From NCBI GenBank assembly GCA_937988865.1, contig CALKHV010000172.1:1-5116 (forward strand): a stretch of DNA of 5,116 nt, written 5' to 3'. The position numbers were made by a program, and so were the translations under genes. Below are positions 1 to 5,116 of the stretch, in pieces. The stretch's first letter is position 1. Each line of letters begins with the position of its first letter. The notes under the pieces are model-generated. The model was not told the DNA's origin and ran no database searches. It worked only from the letters and a program-made list of their open reading frames with translations. This stretch comes from an uncultured Propionibacteriaceae bacterium (GTDB lineage Bacteria; Actinomycetota; Actinomycetes; Propionibacteriales; Propionibacteriaceae).

Positions 1-554
1 GCAACAGTGCCGTCTTCGCCGTCAACGGCGACTACTACGGCTTCCGCGACACCGGCATCGAGATCCGCAACGGCGTCATCTGGCGCGACAAGGCGGCCCG
101 CCAGGGGCTCGCCTTCCACTCCGACGGCACGATGAAGCTCTACGACGAGACCGCGACGTCGGCGGCCAAACTGGTCGAGCAGGGTGTCTGGCAGACGCTC
201 TCGTTCGGTCCCGGGATCGTCGAGAACGGCAAGGTGCTCTCGGGGATCGAGAACGTGGAGGTCGACACGAACGTCGGCAACCACTCGATCCAGGGACAGC
301 AACCTCGAACCGGCGTCGGGCTCATCGACGTCAACCGCATCCTCGTCGTCGTCGCCGACGGCCGGAGCTCCGGCTATTCCCGCGGAGTGACGATGACCGA
401 GTTCGCGCAGATCTTCGTGGACGCCGGCGCCCAGGTTGCCTACAACCTCGACGGCGGGGGCTCGTCAGCCATGTACTTCAACGGCGCCCTCGTCAACAAC
501 CCGCTCGGCCGTGGCCAGGAGCGGGGAGTCAGCGACATTCTCTACATCGCCTGA
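1..554 (+). CDS. Phosphodiester glycosidase family protein (NAGPA domain), 5'-partial
   Basis: The reading frame is open from base 3 to the TGA at 552-554 and gives 183 residues; the real start lies before the window. The first in-frame ATG (132) is internal, because strongly family-like sequence precedes it. Fragment residues 8-13 read NGDYYG. Residues 68-73 read FGPGIV, 100-107 QPRTGVGL and 148-161 NLDGGGSSAMYFNG (bases 444-485). This series, ending in the glycine-rich DGGGSS loop, is the hallmark of the NAGPA domain, named after the enzyme that removes GlcNAc from GlcNAc-1-phosphodiesters. Bacterial members are generally exported; a signal peptide or anchor would be in the missing N-terminus. 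The domain appears to reach the C-terminus with no extra module. The next gene starts 9 bases later, so the two are probably co-transcribed. The family is clear; the natural substrate, probably an envelope glycan or lipid-linked sugar phosphodiester, is inference. Confidence 0.9.
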   Translation, partial: NSAVFAVNGDYYGFRDTGIEIRNGVIWRDKAARQGLAFHSDGTMKLYDETATSAAKLVEQGVWQTLSFGPGIVENGKVLSGIENVEVDTNVGNHSIQGQQPRTGVGLIDVNRILVVVADGRSSGYSRGVTMTEFAQIFVDAGAQVAYNLDGGGSSAMYFNGALVNNPLGRGQERGVSDILYIA

Positions 555-557
555 GGA
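552..557 (+). promoter_or_regulatory. Ribosome binding site of the GT2-GtrA gene
   Basis: TGAGGA overlaps the stop codon of the upstream glycosidase gene and lies six bases before the ATG at 564. It supports that start and suggests translation of the second gene follows directly on the first. Confidence 0.6.
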
Positions 558-563
558 CACACG

Positions 564-1718
564 ATGATCATCCTGATTCCTGCCTACGAACCCGACCACA
601 AGTTGATCGCGCTCCTGCGCTCGATCACCGAGGCCCAGCCTTCCGTCGAGGTGGTCCTCGTGGACGATGGCTCCGGCCCCGACCATGCGTCCCTGTTCCT
701 CAGGGCCAGCGAGCTGGGCGGCCTCGTGCTCACCCACCCGGTCAACCGGGGCAAGGGTGCGGCGCTGCGCACGGGGTTCGCCTGGATCGCTGGGCACCGC
801 CCCGGACAGGTGGTGGTCTGCGCAGACTGCGACGGGCAGCACACCGCCACCGACATTCTCAAGGTGGGGGACGCGACGACCGCGTCCATCGCCGTGGGAC
901 GCCCGTCCATCGTGCTGGGCGCACGTCACTTCACGGGACGCGTCCCGTTCCGGAGCCGGTTCGGCAACGAAGTCACGCGAGGCTTCTTCGCGCTCGCCAC
1001 CGGAATCCGGCTGCGGGACACCCAGACCGGGCTGCGCGGGTACCCCGCGTCCATGCTCGACTGGCTGGGCACGATCGAGGGCGACCGCTTCGAGTACGAA
1101 CTGAACACGTTGCTGCAGGCCAAACCCGGTGGGCACCCGATCGTCGAGGTGCCGATCGCGACGATCTACCTCGATGAGAACGCGTCCTCGCACTTCCGGC
1201 CGATTCAGGACTCCGCACGCATCTACGCCCCGCTGCTCACGTTCACCGCGTCGTCGCTCATGGGGTTCGGTATCGACCTCGTGGCCGTCCTGGTGCTCCA
1301 GGCGATCTTCGGCAACCTGCTGGTCTCGGTGGTCGGTGCGCGACTGCTCAGTTCTGCCGCCAACTTCCTCGTCAACCGCAATCTCGTGTTCGATCGCACG
1401 GGACGGAGTGGGAGGGCCACGTCCGCCGGACGCTATGCCGGTCTGGCCGTGCTGATCCTCGCCGCCAACTACGGGCTCATGTGGCTGTTGACCGGCCCGG
1501 TCAGCGCTCCGTTGCTCGTGGCGAAGGTGCTGACTGAACTCACCCTCTTCGGGTTCAGCTACGCCGCCCAGCAGCGGTACGTGTTCCGACCCGACCTGGA
1601 CGCCGGGACGCCGCTCGTCACGGGCCTGGCGGCCGTCCAGCCCCCCCAGCCCATCACGGGAAGCACTGCCGCCGACCAGGCCCTGGCCGTGGGTAATCGG
1701 GGACGCATCCTCGCCTGA
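564..1718 (+). CDS. Bifunctional family 2 glycosyltransferase / GtrA-like membrane protein
   Basis: This 384-residue protein has two parts. Residues 1-210 are a GT-A fold GT2 transferase of the DPM1/polyprenyl-phosphate type: IPAYEP at 4-10, nucleotide-sugar binding VVLVDDGSG at 30-38, NRGKGAALRTGF at 61-72, metal-binding D88-x-D90 within ADCDGQH, GARHF at 119-123, and DTQTGLRGYP at 152-161. Residues about 220-340 are a GtrA-like domain with four likely membrane helices (about 221-245, 246-268, 281-299, 315-334) and the typical NRNLVF after helix 2. In this family the cytoplasmic transferase is thought to load a sugar onto polyprenyl phosphate, and GtrA-like domains are linked to moving such lipid-sugars across the membrane. 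About 40 residues after the last helix are Pro/Ala/Gly-rich and unrecognised. The ATG at 564 begins the conserved first strand and follows a Shine-Dalgarno sequence. Sugar and acceptor cannot be deduced. Confidence 0.92.
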   Translation: MIILIPAYEPDHKLIALLRSITEAQPSVEVVLVDDGSGPDHASLFLRASELGGLVLTHPVNRGKGAALRTGFAWIAGHRPGQVVVCADCDGQHTATDILKVGDATTASIAVGRPSIVLGARHFTGRVPFRSRFGNEVTRGFFALATGIRLRDTQTGLRGYPASMLDWLGTIEGDRFEYELNTLLQAKPGGHPIVEVPIATIYLDENASSHFRPIQDSARIYAPLLTFTASSLMGFGIDLVAVLVLQAIFGNLLVSVVGARLLSSAANFLVNRNLVFDRTGRSGRATSAGRYAGLAVLILAANYGLMWLLTGPVSAPLLVAKVLTELTLFGFSYAAQQRYVFRPDLDAGTPLVTGLAAVQPPQPITGSTAADQALAVGNRGRILA

Positions 1719-1738
1719 GCAGCCGGTGGCCACGACCC
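1719..1738. other. 20-base gap between convergent genes
   Basis: The glycosyltransferase gene and tadC end toward each other here. The gap holds only a short perfect palindrome, GTGGCCAC (1726-1733), with no T-run on either side. I see no credible intrinsic terminator, so transcripts from both strands probably overlap or end by a factor-dependent route. Confidence 0.6.
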
Positions 1739-2473
1739 TCACCCCAGCATCCCGAACACGGTGCCGGCGATGAGCGGCACGACCCCGACCAGCAGGAAGG
1801 CGGGCAGGAAGCAGCACATCAGCGGACCCACCGACCGGACGCCGACCGTCCTCGCCCGTTGTTCGACCTCGCGTCGACGCAGCGTCCGGGTGGAGGTCGC
1901 GTGCTCGGCGAGAAGGCCGGAGACGGCGGTCCCGGAGCCTGCGCTCCGCGCGACGTCCCGTGCTGCACGACCCCACACGGGATGATCCGCGAGGTCGAGC
2001 CAGGCGTCACCGTCAGGGACGCCGACGCTGACCAGGGAGGCCACGCGTCCCAGGGTTGACGCCACCTCGGGCCCACTGAGTCGGGCCACCTCTGCCACTG
2101 CCATCCGCAATGGAGCACCCGCCGAGAGGCAGGAGGCCAGCAATTCCATGGCCTGGGGAGCCTCGGCCAGTTCGCGCTCCCTGGCCCGACGGACGCCCGC
2201 AGGCTCAAGACGCCCGAGGACGACCACCGACACGGGGAGGCTCGCCAACGCCACGGCGGTGGCGAGTCCCTGACCCACGAGGATCGGGAGTGCGGCCCAA
2301 GCCGCCAGCCCCAGGGCCGCACCAACGCAGAGTCGTAGTCGTAGCTTTACCGCCCCCGGACGTCCCGCCAACCACACCGGCGCCGCCCGGACCTGCCGGG
2401 TAGGGGGCACCCGGCCCGCCGCAAGGGACAACCAGACGGCGATCGCCAGGGCGAGGGACGCGACGACGGGCAT
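1739..2473 (-). CDS. tadC: TadC-like type II secretion system F family protein
   Basis: The 244-residue protein is a small T2SSF-family platform protein, one of two that pair in the inner membrane of Flp/Tad pilus machines and couple ATPase strokes to pilin movement. Predicted membrane segments lie at about 1-20, 48-66, 68-86 and 217-238. The cytoplasmic T2SSF helical domain covers about 104-215, including AMELLASCLSAGAPL (108-122) and a GTAVSGLLAEHA segment (171-182). The C-terminal PLMCCFLPAFLLVG motif (217-230) closely resembles actinobacterial TadC ends. The open frame extends to an upstream ATG at 2557, but that adds an Arg-rich stretch lying inside tadB. The start at 2473 gives a hydrophobic N-terminus, has a good ribosome site, and makes a TGATG junction with the tadB stop. 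No pilin or TadE/TadF gene follows it. TadC rather than TadB is assigned from gene order and the C-terminal motif. Confidence 0.88.
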   Translation of the reverse strand: MPVVASLALAIAVWLSLAAGRVPPTRQVRAAPVWLAGRPGAVKLRLRLCVGAALGLAAWAALPILVGQGLATAVALASLPVSVVVLGRLEPAGVRRARERELAEAPQAMELLASCLSAGAPLRMAVAEVARLSGPEVASTLGRVASLVSVGVPDGDAWLDLADHPVWGRAARDVARSAGSGTAVSGLLAEHATSTRTLRRREVEQRARTVGVRSVGPLMCCFLPAFLLVGVVPLIAGTVFGMLG

Positions 2474-3252
2474 CACGAGGCCACCTCGACGGAATCGGCG
2501 AGGTGTTCGGTCCACAGGACGCCGGCGCAGGCCAGCACCACGCCTGCCAGCACGCACAGTTGACCAGCCATCGTGTGGAGCAGGAATCGCACCGGATCAC
2601 CGCCCGACACCACGCCCATCGCGAGGCCGATGAGGGGAAGGCCCGCGAGCAGGCGCCCGGTGGCTCGGGGTGCTGCGAGTTCGGACGCGACCATGGCCGC
2701 GGTCGCCTGCCGCGCTCGAAGGCCGGCGGAGACCGATTGGGCGGCGTCCGCGATCGGCGCCCCGCTGCGCTCGCTGAGTTCCCATGCACGGGCCAGCCAG
2801 GTGAAACCCTCGGCCGCGGGCTCGCTGACGGCGACCTGCCGCAGGGCCGCCGCAGCGTCGCCGCCGATCGCCGCAGTCGCAGCGACCCTCTCGAGCAACG
2901 AGCAATCGCCTGCAGCGTCACGGAGAGCGACGGCAGGAACCTGGCCGATGCGCAGTTGTCCTGCCACCACTTCGCACGAGCGCACCACGTCGGCCTCGAT
3001 CGCCCTGGCCCGGCGTCGGCGCCTCCCCACGACGACCAGCCTCGCGCCCGTGGCCCCCACTGCCGACCCGACGAAGGCCCACACGCCCGCCAGAACGAAA
3101 CCGATGCCTGCCACTGCGAGTGCCACCAGCACCCATGCCGCGCGCCCCCACCAGGCGGCCGGACCCGACCGGTCGTCCAGGGGCGCCAGTCGATCAGCCG
3201 GCGTCCACCCGAGCACCGCGAGAACTGCCGCCGACATCGCCAGGAGCGTCAT
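2473..3252 (-). CDS. tadB: TadB-like type II secretion system F family protein
   Basis: This 259-residue protein is the second T2SSF-family platform subunit. A short hydrophobic N-terminus (about 2-15) and a hydrophobic block at about 36-76 are followed by a basic RRRRRAR stretch (77-83). The cytoplasmic helical domain (about 88-200) includes AWELSERSGAPIADA (146-160), the characteristic F-domain element in which a helix is followed by SG-x-PI. Two C-terminal membrane segments lie at about 201-216 and 230-248. The ATG at 3252 overlaps the tadA stop as ATGA and has AGGTG five bases upstream (3258-3262); an internal ATG at residue 6 is a weaker alternative. In Tad systems TadB and TadC are thought to form a hetero-oligomer on which the TadA ATPase docks. 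The family and location are well supported; TadB rather than TadC follows from its place directly after tadA. Confidence 0.9.
   Translation of the reverse strand: MTLLAMSAAVLAVLGWTPADRLAPLDDRSGPAAWWGRAAWVLVALAVAGIGFVLAGVWAFVGSAVGATGARLVVVGRRRRRARAIEADVVRSCEVVAGQLRIGQVPAVALRDAAGDCSLLERVAATAAIGGDAAAALRQVAVSEPAAEGFTWLARAWELSERSGAPIADAAQSVSAGLRARQATAAMVASELAAPRATGRLLAGLPLIGLAMGVVSGGDPVRFLLHTMAGQLCVLAGVVLACAGVLWTEHLADSVEVAS
2481..2487 (-). promoter_or_regulatory. Ribosome binding site that fixes the tadC start
   Basis: On the minus strand these bases read GAGGTGG, seven bases before the ATG at 2473. This favours that start over the longer frame opening at 2557. The site lies inside the last codons of tadB, as expected for coupled translation. 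Confidence 0.6.
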
Positions 3253-4391
3253 CGGAGCACCTGCACCAGCTCATCGTGCGCCGGCCCGGGCAGCCATTCC
3301 CCCGTCGGCGACGAGAAGGCGCCGACGGCGATCTCGACGAGGCCATCGGGACGCCGTTGCACCACACCGATCTCGCCCACCCGCCGCACGCCACCCTCCC
3401 CGCGCGCCACGTGCACCACGACCCGCAGCGCGCTCGCCACCTGGGCGTGGCAGGCATCACGGCCCAGGCCGCCGAGGGCCGCCAGTGCTTCCAGCCGGGC
3501 CGGCACGTCGGAGGCCGAGTTGGCGTGCACGGTTCCACACCCACCCTCGTGACCGGTGTTCAGCGCGGTCAGCAGGTCGCAGAGTTCTGCTCCTCGCACC
3601 TCGCCCAGCACCAACCGGTCGGGCCGCATGCGCAGGGCCTGCCTGACCAGGTGCGTGAGCGAGATCGTGCCCGCGCCTTCGGCGTTGGCCACGCGCGCCT
3701 CCAACCTCACGCAGTGCGGGTGGTCGGGTGCAAGTTCTCGCGAGTCCTCGACCACCAGAAGCCGCTGGTCAGCCGGAACCAGCGCCAACAGAGAGGCCAG
3801 CAAGGTGGTCTTCCCGGAGCCGGTTCCGCCGCTGACCAGAAACGCGACCCTCGAGTCGACAAGGCGCCGGAGCATGCCCGCGCACTCCGCGCTGATCGAC
3901 CCCGTTGCCACCCACTGGTCCAGGCTGAACGATCGTCGCGCAGGCACCCGGAGCGAGAGGCACGTCCCCGGGTCGGCGAGAGTCGACAGCACCGCGTGGA
4001 CGCGCGTCCCGTCGGTGAGCCGTGCGTCCACGCAGGGGCTGGCGTCATCCAGGCGGCGTCCGGCGGACGCTGCGAGCCGCACGGCCAGCCTGCGCACCTC
4101 ATCGTCATCCCGGAAGCGGACGTCGACCAGTTCCAGACCGTGTCCACGGTCGATGAACACCTGCGACGGGCCGTTCACCAGGACGTCGGTCACCCCCGGC
4201 ATCCTCAGCAGCGGGTCGAGGGGACCCGCACCCACGCTGGTTCGCCGAAGGGCGTCCAGCGCGTGCATGACCATGGCGTCCGAGACCACCAGCCCCAGGT
4301 GCCGCAATCCGTCCGCCACGTCAGCCGGTGCGTACGGACGTCCGAGGGAGCCGAGCTTCAGCCTCAGGAGCTCGAGGTCGTCGTCGTTCAT
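3249..4391 (-). CDS. tadA: TadA/CpaF family secretion ATPase
   Basis: This 380-residue protein is the hexameric motor ATPase of a Flp/Tad pilus, expected on the cytoplasmic face of the membrane. All catalytic elements are present: Walker A GGTGSGKT (188-195), Asp box VVEDSREL (213-220), Walker B-like LVLGEVRG with E264 (260-267), and His box TGHEGGCGTVHANS (279-292). Arginines at 254, 256 and 259 fall in the usual LRMRPDR element. The N-terminal domain carries a typical MPGVTDVLVNG segment (64-74). Length agrees with actinobacterial TadA, which lacks long N-terminal additions. The ATG at 4391 overlaps the stop of the upstream Ssd-like gene as ATGA; only weak Shine-Dalgarno sequence precedes it, so translation probably relies on coupling. 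It powers pilin assembly through TadB and TadC, encoded next. Conjugal TrbB/VirB11-type ATPases share the fold, but the neighbours fix the Tad assignment. Confidence 0.95.
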   Translation of the reverse strand: MNDDDLELLRLKLGSLGRPYAPADVADGLRHLGLVVSDAMVMHALDALRRTSVGAGPLDPLLRMPGVTDVLVNGPSQVFIDRGHGLELVDVRFRDDDEVRRLAVRLAASAGRRLDDASPCVDARLTDGTRVHAVLSTLADPGTCLSLRVPARRSFSLDQWVATGSISAECAGMLRRLVDSRVAFLVSGGTGSGKTTLLASLLALVPADQRLLVVEDSRELAPDHPHCVRLEARVANAEGAGTISLTHLVRQALRMRPDRLVLGEVRGAELCDLLTALNTGHEGGCGTVHANSASDVPARLEALAALGGLGRDACHAQVASALRVVVHVARGEGGVRRVGEIGVVQRRPDGLVEIAVGAFSSPTGEWLPGPAHDELVQVLR

Positions 4392-5116
4392 GCCACCAGC
4401 CCATCCAACAGAGAGGCCACGTCACGCCCGTAGCCCCGGCCCGTCCGGCGCGCTGGCGGCTCGCCGTTCTCGAGGGCCCGAGGCAGGCGATCGTCCTCGC
4501 CGATCGCTCCGGCGAGGGGCAGCCCGAGCGCCTCGGCCACCGCCTCCGGGGGGAGCCGGCGTCCCCGACCGGTGCGCACCACCACCGACGCGTCCTGCAC
4601 TCCTGTGCGGTTCGCCCGTGCGCGCGCAGCCACGACCGACCTCACGTCCGCCCCCACCAGCAGCAGGGTCTGGCACGTGGGCCACAGCTCGGCCACGGAC
4701 GAGTCGCCGCGTCCGGTGTCGAGCACGACCAGGTCATGCGTCCGGGCGAGACTGGTCACGACGGACTGCGCGGCCTCGCCGTCGAGATCGAGGCCGGACG
4801 CGGACCCCCGCGTCGCGACGATCGCCACCCCACCCACCGTGGGCAGATGGGGGCGCAGATCACCGATCGAACCGGTCGCGGACGCCAGATCGGCCCACCG
4901 CCAGCCCTGTTCCGTCTCGGCCCCGAACATGAGGTCGAGGCCACCCCCGCAGGGGTCGAGTTCGACGACACCGGACGCCAGGCCGCGCGCCGCACCCACC
5001 TGGGCCAGGGCGCATGCCAGCGTGCTCCCCCCGATTCCCCCCCCCCCCCCCCCCCCCCCCCCCAACCCCCCCCCCCCCCCCGGCCCCCCCCGCGCCCCCC
5101 CCCCCCCACCCGGGGG
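4388..5116 (-). CDS. ssd: Ssd/TadZ/CpaE-like P-loop protein, 5'-partial and corrupted at its start
   Basis: The trustworthy part runs from about 5038 down to the TGA at 4388-4390, about 216 residues. It begins inside a MinD/ParA-like P-loop reading GGIGGST (5021-5041), followed by LACALAQ. A switch-like VELDPCGGGLDLMFG (4922-4966) and a Walker B-like strand DLVVLDTGRG (4706-4735) follow in family order. The P-loop lysine of KGGxGKT is replaced by glycine, as in the atypical Ssd/TadZ group, so ATP hydrolysis may be weak or absent. In actinobacteria such genes stand first in tad clusters and were named septum-site determining proteins; TadZ/CpaE relatives place the pilus machine in the cell. 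The N-terminal receiver-like domain expected for the family is missing. An apparent TTG start at 5065 lies inside the low-complexity tract and should be ignored. The frame stays open to the window edge. Confidence 0.82.
   Translation of the reverse strand, partial: PPGGGGGARGGPGGGGGLGGGGGGGGGIGGSTLACALAQVGAARGLASGVVELDPCGGGLDLMFGAETEQGWRWADLASATGSIGDLRPHLPTVGGVAIVATRGSASGLDLDGEAAQSVVTSLARTHDLVVLDTGRGDSSVAELWPTCQTLLLVGADVRSVVAARARANRTGVQDASVVVRTGRGRRLPPEAVAEALGLPLAGAIGEDDRLPRALENGEPPARRTGRGYGRDVASLLDGLVA
5037..5116. other. Low-complexity poly-C edge, probable sequencing or assembly artefact
   Basis: There are 27 consecutive Cs at 5037-5063, then AA, then further C-runs with a few G or A interruptions to 5111 and five Gs at the end. 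The change from normal coding sequence is abrupt and falls in the glycine-rich P-loop codons of the Ssd-like gene, where GGC/GGT repeats would be expected. Any coding call resting on this tract is unsafe. Confidence 0.85.

Noticed and set aside
1726..1733. Palindrome GTGGCCAC in the convergent gap as a bidirectional terminator
   Set aside because: The palindrome is only 8 bases with no loop and no T-run, which is too short for an intrinsic terminator and easily occurs by chance.
465..1976. A 503-codon open frame on the minus strand opposite the glycosidase and glycosyltransferase genes
   Set aside because: Its translation is Arg/Gly/Asp-rich and has no recognisable domain, while the opposite strand encodes well-conserved motifs throughout. 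Long antisense frames are expected at this GC content.
2474..2557. An N-terminal extension of tadC starting at 2557
   Set aside because: The added 28 residues are Arg-rich, lie wholly within the tadB coding sequence, and are not hydrophobic like a TadC N-terminus. The start at 2473 has a ribosome site and an operon-style overlap.
2503..4932. Long overlapping plus-strand open frames (349, 357, 437 and 458 codons) across the tad genes
   Set aside because: They are low-complexity Arg/Pro/Ser/His-rich translations mirroring tadB, tadA and the ssd-like gene. They lack domains and result from few stop codons in GC-rich DNA.
4756..5109. A 117-codon glycine-rich open frame on the minus strand at the window edge
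   Set aside because: Its N-terminal half is read from the poly-C artefact and the rest is out of frame with the Ssd-like gene.
5037..5111. A real G-quadruplex or regulatory G-tract upstream of the tad genes
   Set aside because: The tract falls inside conserved P-loop coding sequence of the Ssd-like gene and at the sequence edge, so artefact is far more likely than a biological structure.

Overview
The window looks like a piece of a high-GC actinobacterial genome. By eye the base composition is roughly 70% GC with G/C-rich third codon positions. The minus-strand cluster ssd-tadA-tadB-tadC is a gene order typical of actinobacterial Flp/Tad pilus loci. Genus cannot be told from the sequence. 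I see no RNA gene, CRISPR array, insertion sequence, integrase or attachment site, and coding sequence fills almost the whole window.

Positions 1-1718, plus strand, hold two genes in a tight pair. The first is the C-terminal part of a phosphodiester glycosidase (NAGPA-domain protein) whose start lies before the window. Nine bases after its stop begins a fused protein: an N-terminal family 2 glycosyltransferase of the polyprenyl-phosphate (DPM1-like) type and a C-terminal GtrA-like membrane domain. Together they suggest a small module acting on lipid-linked or phosphodiester-linked sugars of the cell envelope. The substrate is unknown.

Positions 1739-5116, minus strand, hold four genes read right to left: an Ssd/TadZ/CpaE-like P-loop protein (incomplete), the secretion ATPase TadA/CpaF, and the platform proteins TadB and TadC. 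All three junctions overlap by 1-4 bases, so the genes are almost certainly one transcript with coupled translation. Their joint role is the inner-membrane motor of a Flp/Tad pilus or related secretion system: Ssd-like localisation factor, ATPase, and two-subunit TadB/TadC platform. The pilin (Flp/DUF4244) and pseudopilin (TadE/TadF) genes that usually follow tadC are absent here. Instead tadC runs into the convergent glycosyltransferase gene with only 20 bases between them.

The last ~80 bases (5037-5116) are almost pure C and are best read as a sequencing or assembly artefact at a contig edge, which destroys the 5' part of the Ssd-like gene. Apart from the absent pilin genes and the glycosidase/transferase pairing, the window is ordinary. 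I do not find a clearly new system in it.
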